This document shows, piece after piece, positions 43,071 through 51,835 of a DNA stretch of 64,000 bases. The stretch covers positions 186,001 to 250,000 of the forward strand of contig NZ_JACRSS010000002.1 of assembly GCF_014384805.1 (NCBI RefSeq), given 5' to 3'. The position numbers were made by a program, and so were the translations under genes. The notes under the pieces are model-generated. The model saw nothing but the letters and a program-made list of their open reading frames with translations, was not told where the DNA came from and did no database searches. Positions within the stretch are counted from its first letter, which is position 1, and each line of letters opens with the position of its first letter. The DNA comes from Guopingia tenuis (GTDB lineage: Bacteria > Bacillota > Clostridia > Christensenellales > Christensenellaceae).

Positions 43071-43435
43071 AAGCCGTGAAGTTTCCTGGCCTTTTTTGAC
43101 AGGGGGGGACGGCGAAGGGATGTGAAGGGAATAGGGAAGCGCGGGAAGCCAGATCATGAAATTTTTTTGCCTTTTAGGTGGAGGAGAAATGGCGAAGGGG
43201 AATGAAGAGAATAAAAGAGTGCGGGAACCCAGGTCATAAGATTTCTTTGCCTTTTTGGTAGAGGAGAAATGGCGAAAGGGAATGAAGAGAATAAAAGAAT
43301 GCGGAAACCCAGGTCATAAGATTTCTTTGCCTTTTTGGTAGAGGAGAAATGGCGAAAGGGAATGAAGAGAATAAAAGAATGCGGAAAACCAAGTCATAAA
43401 ATTTCTTTGCCTACTTTCTTTTTAAAGAAAGTAGG
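43071..43435. repeat. Tandem array with exact 80 bp period, about 4.5 units, ending in hairpin core
   Basis: The motif (A/G)GTCATAARATTTCTTTGCC or close variants lies at about 43071 (degenerate), 43151, 43231, 43311 and 43391, always 80 bp apart; AGGAGAAATGGCGAAAGGGAA recurs in register. The last copy runs into a 26 bp perfect palindrome (CCTACTTTCTTT-TT-AAAGAAAGTAGG, 43410-43435). It occupies the gap between two divergent genes. Positions 42936-43070 show nothing else. Confidence 0.92.
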
Positions 43436-43496
43436 TGATTAGAAGGCGCGGAAGATTGGTATACTACAAATAGAAGAGAAAAAGGAGGATTTTTCT

Positions 43497-44435
43497 ATGA
43501 CGGATATGCATAAATGCGCGGTGGTGGGCTGCGGCTTTGTGGGAGCCAGCTGTGCGTTTTCTCTCGTGGAGAGCGGATTGTTCAGCGAAATGGTGCTCAT
43601 CGATGTAAATAAGGAGAAGGCAGAGGGCGAAGCCATGGATCTGAGCCATGGCGTTCCCTTTACCCGGCCGATTGAGGTATATGCCGGGGACTATCCGGAT
43701 CTGGAGGGCGCAGGGATCATCATTATCGCGGCGGGAGCGAACCAAAAACCGGGCGAAACCCGCATTGATCTGGTGCATAAAAATATCAAAATTTTTCAGC
43801 AGATTGTGCCCCAGATCACAAAATATAACAGCGAGGGCATTCTCCTGGTGGTTACCAACCCGGTGGATATCCTCACCTATGCCACGCTGCAAATCTCCGG
43901 ACTGCCCCGTGCGCGGGTGATCGGAAGCGGCACGGTTCTGGATACGGCGCGGCTCAAATACCTGCTGGGCCGCCGGCTGGGTGTGGATCCCCGGGGTGTG
44001 CATGCCTTCATCATCGGAGAGCATGGCGACAGCGAGCTGGCCGTCTGGTCGAGCGCCAATATTTCCGGCGTGGACCTGAGCGAGTTCTGCTCGGCGGGCG
44101 GCATGAAGCTCACGGCGGAAGAGCTGGATACCCTATACCGGGAGGTGCGGGACAGCGCCTATGAGATCATCGATAAAAAGGGGGCCACATACTATGGCAT
44201 CGCCATGAGCGTGCGGCGGATCTGCGAGAGCATCGTCCGGGACGAACGCAGCATTTTGCCGGTGAGTTCGCTGATCACCGGGCACTATGGCCTGACGGAT
44301 ATCTGCATGGGCGTTCCTTCCATTTTGGGGCGGGAAGGCGTGGAACGGGTGCTGGATATCCCGCTGAACGCGGAAGAGAATGCGCGGCTTTTGAAGTCTG
44401 CCGCTTCTCTTAGAGAAGTGCTGAAAAGCATCTGA
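43497..44435 (+). CDS. ldh: L-lactate dehydrogenase
   Basis: The 312-residue NAD-dependent enzyme has GCGFVGAS at residues 11-18, the active-site His176 in GEHGDSE and the loop AGANQKPGETR. Gln83 in that loop is the residue that favours pyruvate/lactate over oxaloacetate/malate. It reduces pyruvate during fermentation. AAAAGGAGG precedes the ATG. It is monocistronic with its own terminator. Confidence 0.92.
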   Translation: MTDMHKCAVVGCGFVGASCAFSLVESGLFSEMVLIDVNKEKAEGEAMDLSHGVPFTRPIEVYAGDYPDLEGAGIIIIAAGANQKPGETRIDLVHKNIKIFQQIVPQITKYNSEGILLVVTNPVDILTYATLQISGLPRARVIGSGTVLDTARLKYLLGRRLGVDPRGVHAFIIGEHGDSELAVWSSANISGVDLSEFCSAGGMKLTAEELDTLYREVRDSAYEIIDKKGATYYGIAMSVRRICESIVRDERSILPVSSLITGHYGLTDICMGVPSILGREGVERVLDIPLNAEENARLLKSAASLREVLKSI

Positions 44436-44559
44436 TCCGCTTGCGCGGAGAAGGGGCAGGTGCTTTGCTTTGAGGGGTGCCAAGAACCGGGGATGTGTTT
44501 TCGTAAAAAATGTGTTTTCCATATTCCGGCGCAAAAGGAAGAAATGCGGCGGAGGGAAA

Positions 44560-44611
44560 AGAAAAACCCCATGCGGGCCGGCTGGTCTTTGGCATGGGGT
44601 TTTCTTTGTCT
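44560..44611 (+). terminator. Terminator after ldh
   Basis: AAGAAAAACCCCATGC and GGCATGGGGTTTTCTT pair across a 20 nt loop, followed by TGTCTTTTTTT. It lies about 125 bp after the stop; the stretch between has no gene. Confidence 0.75.
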
Positions 44612-44685
44612 TTTTTTGAGAGGGAGAAAGCGGCAAACGCTGCTTTTCTGCTCCGGCAATCTTTCTGAAAGACAGAAATTTTTTA

Positions 44686-44735
44686 TTGACTTTCATCCGA
44701 AATCGGATTATAATACAAATTATCCGGTTTCGGAT
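44686..44735 (+). promoter_or_regulatory. MarR-gene promoter with two inverted-repeat operators
   Basis: TTGACT (44686) and TATAAT (44709) are 17 bp apart. ATCCGA-AA-TCGGAT (44695-44708) fills the spacer and ATCCG-GTTT-CGGAT (44722-44735) follows the -10. The two sites are themselves mirrored (TTTCATCCGAAA ... TTTCGGATGAAA). Autorepression by the MarR protein is inferred. Confidence 0.78.
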
Positions 44736-44750
44736 GAAATGGAGGGGCGA

Positions 44751-45194
44751 ATGGCAAAGAACACGACCGATCCGCTTGCGGTGTTTAACCAGCTTTATAA
44801 AAAAATGGATGAGATATATCACCTCTATGCGAAACGGATGGGAATATCCGACACGGCGCTATGGTTGCTTTATTCTCTTTATGAGGAGGGCACGGCCTAT
44901 ACGCAAAGGGAGCTCTGTTCAATTTGGCAGCTCCCGCCGCAGACTGTAAATTCAGCATTGAAAGCGCTGGAACGGCAGGAAATCATCGCGCTGGTTCCCA
45001 TTCCCGGAAACCAGAAAAATAAACGGATTGCTCTGACAAAAAAGGGAGAGGAGATGACGCGCGAGATCATTCATCCCCTGATTCTTGCCGAGCAGAGGAC
45101 GTTTGCGGGGCTTACGGAAGCGGAAAGGGAGGCGCTGCTTTCGCTGACGCAAAAGCATGTGGATCTTTTGCAGGAGGAGATCGGCAAAATATAG
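44751..45194 (+). CDS. MarR-family transcriptional regulator
   Basis: The 147-residue protein has the MarR layout: N-terminal dimer helices, winged helix at residues about 45-100 (YTQRELCSIWQLPPQTVNSALKALERQEII, PGNQKNKRIALTKKG) and a C-terminal helix. GGAGGGGCG precedes the ATG. A MATE efflux gene follows, so drug-responsive repression of that pump is the likely job. Confidence 0.88.
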   Translation: MAKNTTDPLAVFNQLYKKMDEIYHLYAKRMGISDTALWLLYSLYEEGTAYTQRELCSIWQLPPQTVNSALKALERQEIIALVPIPGNQKNKRIALTKKGEEMTREIIHPLILAEQRTFAGLTEAEREALLSLTQKHVDLLQEEIGKI

Positions 45195-45270
45195 GCGCCG
45201 CGGCAAACTTTTGCAAGTGTAATAGACAAAGGAAGGAGCCGCCCCTTTTCGGACGGCAAAAACGACGGGC

Positions 45271-45306
45271 ACGCCCGGTTATTGCAAAAGATAATCGGGC
45301 ATTTTT
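45271..45306 (+). terminator. Hairpin between marR and the MATE gene, possible attenuator
   Basis: GCCCGGTTAT and ATAATCGGGC pair (one G-U) around TGCAAAAG and are followed by ATTTTTAT. It lies between two genes expected to be co-transcribed, so partial termination may set their ratio. Confidence 0.6.
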
Positions 45307-45348
45307 ATGGCTAAATTGCAAAACACTCGAAAGGAAGAAGGAAATGAT

Positions 45349-46704
45349 ATGAAATCTACAGCATTATTTTCAAAAACACCGCCGCTGAAGCTGTTCTTTC
45401 TTGCCTCCATTCCTGGAGCAGTGAGCATGCTGGCTTCTGCGTTATATCAGACGATTGACGGCATTTTCGTCGGCCAGTTTTTAGGGGCGACAGCCTTTGC
45501 GGCCCTGAACCTCGCCATGCCGTTTGTGATTATCAATTTTTCGCTGGCAGATCTGATCGGCGTCGGCTCGGCGGTTCCCATATCCATCTGCCTGGGGAAA
45601 AAGCAGGAAGGGGAAGCCAACAACATCTTCACCTGCGCCTGCCTCATGATCGTGGGCACCAGCGTGGCAGTCGGCGGCATCCTGTTCGCGGCGGCTCCGC
45701 TTCTCATGCTGCTCATGGGGGCCCAAGGGGAATTTGCCAGGCTGGCGGTCCAATATTTGCAGGTGTATGCCCTTTGTTCTCCGGTGACGACGATTATATT
45801 TGCCGTGGACAACTATCTGCGGATCTGCGGCCATATCCGGGGCAGCATGCTCTTGAATATCCTGATGTCCGCCCTGAGCGCCGGCCTGGAATTTCTGTTC
45901 CTGGGGGTTTTCGGCTGGGGGATCTGGGGTGCGGCCCTGGCAACCTGCTCGGGCATGATGGTCTGCGCCGTCATCGCCTTTATTCCGTTTTTCCGCAAAA
46001 AGGCGCTGCTCCGGTTCTGCCGGCCGCGCTTTTCCGGACGGATGATCCGGCAGATTGTCGCCTGCGGAAGCCCGAACTTTTTAAACAACATTGCCGGCAG
46101 GGTCACGTCCATCATTATGAACGCCATTCTGGTGCGTCTGGGGGGAGAGACGGCGGTTTCGGTATATGGCGTTCTGATGTTTGCAGAAGGGTTCATCCAG
46201 CCGCTGCTTTACGGCATGTGCGATTCGCTCCAGCCCGCCGTGGGATATAACTGGGGCGCGCAGAAATTTTCCCGGGTGCGGGCCATTGAAAAATGCTGTT
46301 TTGCGGCAAGCGGCATTGTTTCCCTTCTGGCGGCGGCCGTCATTGCCCTGTTTCCGGGGCAGATTACGGCGCTGTTTATGCCGCAGGCCGGGCCGGAGGT
46401 CCTCGCCCTTTCCATCGCGGCGCTCCAGCTTTTCAGCCTTACCTATATTACCCGGTGGTTTTCCTTTGCCACGCAAAGCTACATGCTGGCCATCGAAAAG
46501 CCCCTTCCTGCGTCCCTCATTTCCGTGTCTACTGCGCTGGTATTCCCGGTGCTGCTGATCGGGGCCTTCTGGCCTTTGGGCTTGACGGGCATATGGCTGA
46601 ATTTTGCGGGAACGTCGGTCCTTGCTGCCGTCCTTTCGCTGGTGATTTTGAAAAAGATGCGCCCTGAACTGAAAAGGCCGGATGCGGGCATAGAGGCCGC
46701 CTGA
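45349..46704 (+). CDS. MATE-family efflux transporter
   Basis: The 451-residue protein has about twelve membrane segments in two halves (PGAVSMLASALYQTIDGIFVGQFLGATAFAALNLA at the start). It is predicted to expel drugs or metabolites by cation antiport. The ATG at 45349 has GGAAGAAGGAAA upstream; an in-frame ATG at 45307 inside the hairpin tail is less likely. Its neighbour is the MarR-type regulator. Confidence 0.88.
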   Translation: MKSTALFSKTPPLKLFFLASIPGAVSMLASALYQTIDGIFVGQFLGATAFAALNLAMPFVIINFSLADLIGVGSAVPISICLGKKQEGEANNIFTCACLMIVGTSVAVGGILFAAAPLLMLLMGAQGEFARLAVQYLQVYALCSPVTTIIFAVDNYLRICGHIRGSMLLNILMSALSAGLEFLFLGVFGWGIWGAALATCSGMMVCAVIAFIPFFRKKALLRFCRPRFSGRMIRQIVACGSPNFLNNIAGRVTSIIMNAILVRLGGETAVSVYGVLMFAEGFIQPLLYGMCDSLQPAVGYNWGAQKFSRVRAIEKCCFAASGIVSLLAAAVIALFPGQITALFMPQAGPEVLALSIAALQLFSLTYITRWFSFATQSYMLAIEKPLPASLISVSTALVFPVLLIGAFWPLGLTGIWLNFAGTSVLAAVLSLVILKKMRPELKRPDAGIEAA

Positions 46705-46733
46705 AAAGAGGAAACAAAACCAAAGATGATATA

Positions 46734-46772
46734 AAAAACCCCCGGGACAGCTTTGCTGCACCAGGGGTTTTT
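46734..46772. terminator. Convergent terminator between the MATE gene and feoB
   Basis: AAAAACCCC.GG and CC.GGGGTTTTT pair across about 15 nt with A and T tracts outside, so it can act in both directions. Confidence 0.78.
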
Positions 46773-46810
46773 GCGACAAAACGAATATTTGGGAGATCTG
46801 TTTTTGCGCG

Positions 46811-48958
46811 TCAGGCCAGCCCCAGCAGCCGCGCGCCATTGGCCACGAGAAAGCAGAGAAGCAGGCCAGTGAGAGTGGGGATCAGGAAAGCGGCTCCCGT
46901 CCATTTCCAGCTTTGCGTCTCTTTTTTGATGGTCATGAGGGTTGTGGAGCAGGGCCAGTGCAGGAGCATAAACAGCATGGTGCAGACGGCGGTGAGCCAG
47001 GTCCAGCCGTTCTGGACGAGAAGGGTCTTGAGCTCCATGAGGTTCCCCATCTCCAGGAGACTGCCCGTGGAAAGATACGCCATCAAAATGATGGGAACAA
47101 CGATCTCATTGGCGGGCAGCCCCAGGATAAAGGCCATGAGGATGACGCCGTCCATGCCGAACAGGCGGGCAAAGGGATCCAAAAAGGAGGTGCAATGGGC
47201 CAGGATCGTGACACCGCCGATCTGCACATTGGCAAACAGCCAGATAAGCAGCCCCGCCGGCGCGGCGACGGCCGCCGCCCGCCCCAGGACGAACAGCGTC
47301 CGGTCGAGGACGGAGCGGACGATGACTTTTCCCACCTGCGGCCGGCGATAGGGCGGCAGCTCCAGCGTAAAGGAAGAGGGAACGCCCTTTAAAATGGTTT
47401 TGGAGAGCAGCCGGGAGATGAGAAAGGTCATGAGCACGCCAAACACGATGACCGCCGTCAAAAGCAGGGCCGAGAGCACGGATTCTCCAAGGAAAAAGGA
47501 GCCGCCCACAAAGAACATGGAGATGATGGCGATGAGCGTGGGGAACCGGCCGTTGCAGGGGACGAAGTTGTTGGTGATGATGGCGATGAGGCGTTCTCTG
47601 GGGCTGTCAATGATGCGGCAGCCCACGACGCCTGCGGCGTTGCAGCCAAAGCCCATGCACATGGTCAGCGCCTGTTTGCCGCAGGCGCAGCATTTTTTGA
47701 AGGTATGATCCAGATTAAAGGCCACCCGGGGCAAATATCCAAGATCCTCCAGAAGCGTAAACAGCGGGAAGAAAATGGCCATGGGCGGCAGCATTACGGC
47801 GATGACCCAGGTAAGCGTCCGGTAAACGCCCAGCACCAGGACGCCATGGAGCCAGACGGGAGCATTGATGGCGGCAAACCAGGCGGTCAGCTGCTCCTGA
47901 ATCCAGAGAAATCCCTCGGAAAGAAGCTGAGAGGGCAGGTTGGCGCCAGCGATGGTTATGTAGAATACGACGGCCAGCAGCGCCAGCATGATGGGAATGC
48001 CTGTCAGGCGGCTGGTCAAAATGCGGTCAATCTTCAGTTGGCGCTCGTTATATTTCGCGTCTTCATAGACGACGGCTCCGCGGCAGACATCTTCGGCGAC
48101 CTGATAGACGCTGGTGACGATGGCATCCCGGAGAGCTTCTCCTTCCATGCCGTCTTCGGATAAAATTTCCCGGGCTTTTTGTATGGCTTCGGCGACGGCC
48201 GGGTTTTCCTGGGGGGCGAAGCCTAAAAAGCCCGCCATGGTATGAAGCAGGACGGGATCACCCTCCAGGAGCTTGAGCGCCGTCCAGCGAGGAGCCAGCC
48301 GGCCCTCCAGCAGAGGAGCCAGGGGTTGCTGCACCAGGGCCAGGGCGGCCTCCAGGGACTGTGGGTATTTCACCGACCGGGGAGCAGGGGCATCGCCCTG
48401 GGTTACTGCCTCCACCCGGTCCATCAAACGATCCAGCCCTTTATGGCTGCGGGCGCTGGCGGGAACCACGCTCACCCCCAGCCGTTTTTCCAGTTCCCGT
48501 ATGTTGAGGCGGATATGCTTCTTTTTCGCTTCATCCATGAGATTTAAACAGACAACTACCCGGGGCGTGATCTCCATGGTCTGGAGAACGAGGTTCAGGT
48601 TGCGTTCCAGGCAGGTGGCGTCGCAGACGACCACCGCCGCATCCGCTCCGCCAAAGCAGAGGAAGTCCCGGGCGACTTCCTCTTCGGCAGACAGAGCCAT
48701 CAGGGAATAGGAGCCGGGGATATCCACCAGGACATAGCTCCGCCCCTTGTGAATGCAGGTTCCCTGGGCGTTGCAGACGGTTTTCCCCGGCCAGTTGCCC
48801 GTATGCTGGTTCAGGCCGGTGAGCTCGTTGAACACTGTGCTTTTGCCGACGTTGGGATTGCCCGCCAGGGCGATCACCCGGTCCTCCGGGGATTTCTTCT
48901 GAATGACGAGCTGGCTGTCCTGGGCATTTTTCCCTGTGGAACCGACGGTCAGGCCCAT
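46811..48958 (-). CDS. feoB: Ferrous iron transport GTPase/permease FeoB
   Basis: The 715-residue protein has the G domain first (GNPNVGKS at residues 33-40, TGNWPGKT, DIPGSY, NLMDEAKK), then a helical insert and about eight to ten membrane segments containing the two conserved gate blocks (LEDLGYLPRVAFNLDHTFKKCCACGKQAL; GFGCNAAGVVGCRIIDSPRERL). It imports Fe2+. FeoA is encoded just upstream with a 10 bp overlap. Confidence 0.95.
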   Translation of the reverse strand: MGLTVGSTGKNAQDSQLVIQKKSPEDRVIALAGNPNVGKSTVFNELTGLNQHTGNWPGKTVCNAQGTCIHKGRSYVLVDIPGSYSLMALSAEEEVARDFLCFGGADAAVVVCDATCLERNLNLVLQTMEITPRVVVCLNLMDEAKKKHIRLNIRELEKRLGVSVVPASARSHKGLDRLMDRVEAVTQGDAPAPRSVKYPQSLEAALALVQQPLAPLLEGRLAPRWTALKLLEGDPVLLHTMAGFLGFAPQENPAVAEAIQKAREILSEDGMEGEALRDAIVTSVYQVAEDVCRGAVVYEDAKYNERQLKIDRILTSRLTGIPIMLALLAVVFYITIAGANLPSQLLSEGFLWIQEQLTAWFAAINAPVWLHGVLVLGVYRTLTWVIAVMLPPMAIFFPLFTLLEDLGYLPRVAFNLDHTFKKCCACGKQALTMCMGFGCNAAGVVGCRIIDSPRERLIAIITNNFVPCNGRFPTLIAIISMFFVGGSFFLGESVLSALLLTAVIVFGVLMTFLISRLLSKTILKGVPSSFTLELPPYRRPQVGKVIVRSVLDRTLFVLGRAAAVAAPAGLLIWLFANVQIGGVTILAHCTSFLDPFARLFGMDGVILMAFILGLPANEIVVPIILMAYLSTGSLLEMGNLMELKTLLVQNGWTWLTAVCTMLFMLLHWPCSTTLMTIKKETQSWKWTGAAFLIPTLTGLLLCFLVANGARLLGLA

Positions 48959-49218
48959 GCGTGCACCTCCTTTTGCGAGACGGGAAGCACTGCCTGCGCC
49001 TGAACCCGGGCGGAATCCTCGCTGCGGAGCGCAATCACCGTGCCCCGGATCAGAAAGGCTTTGGGATCGCCGGAGGGCGCCGCATAGAGGCAGGTCGCCC
49101 GGGTTCCCCGGGTCAGGCCGATATCGAGAAGCCGCCGGCGGACGGCTCCATCCGCATGCAGCGATTCCACCCGCGCCGTCTGGCCGACACCTATATCAAA
49201 TAAACGTGTTGTATACAT
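48949..49218 (-). CDS. feoA: FeoA-family protein
   Basis: The 89-residue SH3-like protein has the family blocks VGQTARVESLHADGAVRRRLLDIGLTRG and GTVIALRSEDSARVQ. It is thought to assist FeoB on the cytosolic side. It starts the feoAB operon and is divergent from a DtxR-family gene. GGGAGAAAATGAGAT precedes the ATG. Confidence 0.9.
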   Translation of the reverse strand: MYTTRLFDIGVGQTARVESLHADGAVRRRLLDIGLTRGTRATCLYAAPSGDPKAFLIRGTVIALRSEDSARVQAQAVLPVSQKEVHAWA

Positions 49219-49327
49219 ATCTCATTTTCTCCCTTCATAAAAATATACATGCAGCATAAAAATGCTGGGGTTTTTCCCTCGTCTAATACTATGCGCCGGG
49301 GGAAAAATGTGTGAAGGAGGGAAAAAC

Positions 49328-49759
49328 TTGAGCGAATACCGGACGATTTCCGGCTATACCCGGCAGGAGGCCAATCCTTTGACCCATACCATGGAGGATT
49401 ATCTGGAGATGATCTGCCGGCTTTCCCGGGAGACTGGCTTTGTCCGCGTTCACCAGCTGGCGGAAACCCTGCATGTAAAACCCTCCTCTGTCACAAAAAT
49501 GGCCAAACAGCTCCAGCAGCAGGGGCTGATCGAATACCAGCCCTATGGCTATATCCGCCTCACAGGGGAGGGCGCGGCAGAGGGAGAATACCTGCTATAC
49601 CGCCATAATGTGCTTCTTCGATTCCTGCGCTTGGTAAACGGCGGAGATAATCTGGAAGAGGCCGAACAGATGGAACATTTCTTTTCCAAAAAAACTGTGC
49701 GGAATTTGGAACGGATTCTGGATGAATATGAGCGCCGGGGAATGCACCTGAAGAGTTAA
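49328..49759 (+). CDS. DtxR/MntR-family metal-dependent regulator
   Basis: The 143-residue protein has the family start THTMEDYLEMICRLSRETGFVRVHQLAETLHVKPSSVTKMAKQL with a winged helix at residues about 30-80, then the metal/dimer domain (GEYLLYRHNVLLRFLRLV, EEAEQMEHFFSKKT). TTG at 49328 is preferred as start because AAGGAGGG lies 5 bp upstream; an ATG at 49307 is the alternative. Position beside feoAB suggests it controls iron (or manganese) uptake. Confidence 0.82.
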   Translation: MSEYRTISGYTRQEANPLTHTMEDYLEMICRLSRETGFVRVHQLAETLHVKPSSVTKMAKQLQQQGLIEYQPYGYIRLTGEGAAEGEYLLYRHNVLLRFLRLVNGGDNLEEAEQMEHFFSKKTVRNLERILDEYERRGMHLKS

Positions 49760-50135
49760 AGATATATGTATATGATATGGAAAAAGGGGACAAGGGTTTC
49801 CGGAGGAAGGAGAGGGAGAACCTCTAAAGAAGCTGCAAATTTTCCGAAGGAATTGGGCGCATGAGGGATCATATTAAACGCCCGCAGCATCTTTCCGGTT
49901 TCTTTTAAAAGCATCCAGAGTTTATAGGGAGGCGAACCAGGCACATAAAATCTGTTAAAAAAGGGCGGCCAGTCCTGGAAAGACTGTTGAAACACATTCA
50001 AAAGAAAGAAAAAATATAGACTTTCCAACGCTTTCTTTGTGCAAAGATATTTGGGGGAGAGCTTATTTTCCTGCCCTGCGGCCCATATGAGGAAAAATAG
50101 TCCGGGAAAGTCCCGGCTATAGAATAATTTTCGTG
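49760..50135. other. Intergenic, nothing recognised
   Basis: AT-richer stretch between the DtxR-type gene and the M42 gene. Minus-strand open frames cross it but have no ribosome site or domain. Confidence 0.4.
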
Positions 50136-50161
50136 CCTGGTTTCTTTTTAAAGAAAGCAGG
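50136..50161. repeat. Single copy of the dispersed hairpin repeat
   Basis: CCTGGTTTCTTT-TT-AAAGAAAGCAGG has a 12 bp stem with one mispair. The flanks match the copy at 43410: an AATTTTCGTGCC arm on the left and a GA/GGTTGGTATA block to the right, just before the next gene's leader. Confidence 0.75.
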
Positions 50162-50250
50162 TTGTATTTTGGAGGGAAGGTTGGTATAGTGGGGATATCC
50201 AAGGATGAAAAAGCCGGAGAGACTCCGGGAAATTAGGAGAGGAAAAGAAA

Positions 50251-51354
50251 ATGGTAAAACAAGCGATTAAGGAGACGTATTTTGCCCTCAACGGGTTGAT
50301 CGGCGTGGCGGGATTTGAACAGGACGTTGTCCGCTTCTGCCGTGACTGGCTTGCACCGCTGGCGGACGAGCTGACCGTGACAACGACGGGCAATCTCATT
50401 GCCACATTCCACGGCCGGCGGCCGGGATACCGGATGATGCTGGCGGCGCATGTGGATGAAGTGGGGTATATTGTCAAGCATATCCGGCCGGACGGATTTT
50501 TGCTGTTTGAGCGGCTGGGCAATCCGGTGGCAAAAACCATGCCTTCCCGCCGCCTGCTTTTGCAGGGTAAACACGGTGTTGTTCCCGGTGTCATCGGGCT
50601 GACGCCCGGGCATGTGGAGACGGCGGAGGAAGCGGGGCGGGTCAACGCTTCGAAAGACAGCTATATCGACGTGGGCGCGGCAGACGCGGCGGATGCGGCG
50701 GCTATGGGCATCGAGGTGGGAACTGTGGCCGTTCCGGACAGCCCGGCTATTGAAATGTATCACAAGGACCTTATCATGGGGCGCGCGGCGGACGACCGGA
50801 TCAACTGCGCCGTGCTGCTGGAGCTGGCGAAGGAACTCAAAGAGATGGATTTCGCAGGCACGGTAGACCTGGTGCTGTCCGTACAGGAGGAAATCGGCGT
50901 GATTGGCGCCAAACAGGTGACGGCGGCGCTGCGGCCGGATTACTGCGTGGTGTTGGATACCTTCCCGGCTGGAGGCACGCCGGATGTGCCGGTAACCCGG
51001 CTGCCCGTGCGGATGGGCGGCGGCCCGGTTATCAGCCTGGTGGATACGCTGGTCGGCCCGATGACCTGCGGCTATGTCACCAATAAAAAGCTGGTGGAGC
51101 TGGCGCGGGATGTGAGCCAAAAGGAGGGGATTTCCCTTCAGTTTATCACCATGTGTGAGGATCACTATGGTACGGACGCCATCGGCATCACCAACGAGGG
51201 AAGCCATTGTCCCTGCGTATCCCTGGGCATGCCCCGGCGGTATTCCCATGCGCCCAACGAGATGTTCAGCGTGGCGGATGCGGCAGATATATACCGGCTG
51301 GTCAAGGGCATGGTGGAAAAAAACGGAGAGCTGAACCTTTCGTTTTTAGGCTGA
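50251..51354 (+). CDS. M42-family metallo-aminopeptidase
   Basis: The 367-residue protein has the M42 metal motifs AHVDEVGY (residues about 67-74), GRAADDRINC (about 180), VQEEIGVIGA (about 212) and the distal His in RYSHAPNEMF. Family members are large self-compartmentalising dodecamers that trim peptides; some were once labelled endoglucanases. AGGAGAGGAAAAGAAA precedes the ATG. Confidence 0.88.
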   Translation: MVKQAIKETYFALNGLIGVAGFEQDVVRFCRDWLAPLADELTVTTTGNLIATFHGRRPGYRMMLAAHVDEVGYIVKHIRPDGFLLFERLGNPVAKTMPSRRLLLQGKHGVVPGVIGLTPGHVETAEEAGRVNASKDSYIDVGAADAADAAAMGIEVGTVAVPDSPAIEMYHKDLIMGRAADDRINCAVLLELAKELKEMDFAGTVDLVLSVQEEIGVIGAKQVTAALRPDYCVVLDTFPAGGTPDVPVTRLPVRMGGGPVISLVDTLVGPMTCGYVTNKKLVELARDVSQKEGISLQFITMCEDHYGTDAIGITNEGSHCPCVSLGMPRRYSHAPNEMFSVADAADIYRLVKGMVEKNGELNLSFLG

Positions 51355-51366
51355 GGATACAGGCAA

Positions 51367-51397
51367 GAAGAACGGCGGATCTGCCGTTCTTTTTTTG
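51367..51397 (+). terminator. Terminator of the M42 gene
   Basis: AAGAACGGC-ggatct-GCCGTTCTT is followed by TTTTTGCG, 13 bp after the stop. Confidence 0.88.
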
Positions 51398-51835
51398 CGC
51401 CCGCCTATAATAGCTAAAGCGGGGGAGAAAACCGGCATAGGCATATGGGGTGACGGCAGAATAAAAAATAATCATGGCCGTCCGCAGCCGTTCCGAGCCA
51501 GAGAAAATAAAAAGAGCTGCACCGGATAGGGGACACCTTGCATCCATAGTTATTTCCAAACGAAAGATACGCCTGCCTGCCGGATATTCTGCGGGCAGGG
51601 CCGGGAGAATCCTCCGGGCCAAAGGGCAAACGGCTGGGAAGGTCATGCGCAATGGCCGGGCAAGGCAGGCGGGAGATAAAAAAGGAGGACGTGAAAGAAC
51701 AGATAAGCGGGTTCCGGGGAAGCGGATGTGTAAAAAGGGTTCTCCCGTGGTATTATAACGTAGGCCGGCTTTGCCGCGCTGCATGACGGGGCAGGCCGTT
51801 TAGCGAAAAGCAGGACAAAAGAGGAGGATTGTTTT
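51398..51835. other. Intergenic, nothing recognised
   Basis: Some 440 bp before the nfo gene. A TATTATAA block near 51751 may be a -10 element, but no good -35 partner was found. No repeat period was detected. Confidence 0.4.

Noticed and set aside
43071..43435. CRISPR array
   Set aside because: The 80 bp period has no alternation of constant repeat and unique spacer; the whole unit is repeated and no cas gene is near.
49756..50202. Minus-strand ORF of 148 codons between the DtxR and M42 genes
   Set aside because: Low-complexity Phe/Pro-rich translation, no ribosome site, and it reads through the hairpin repeat.
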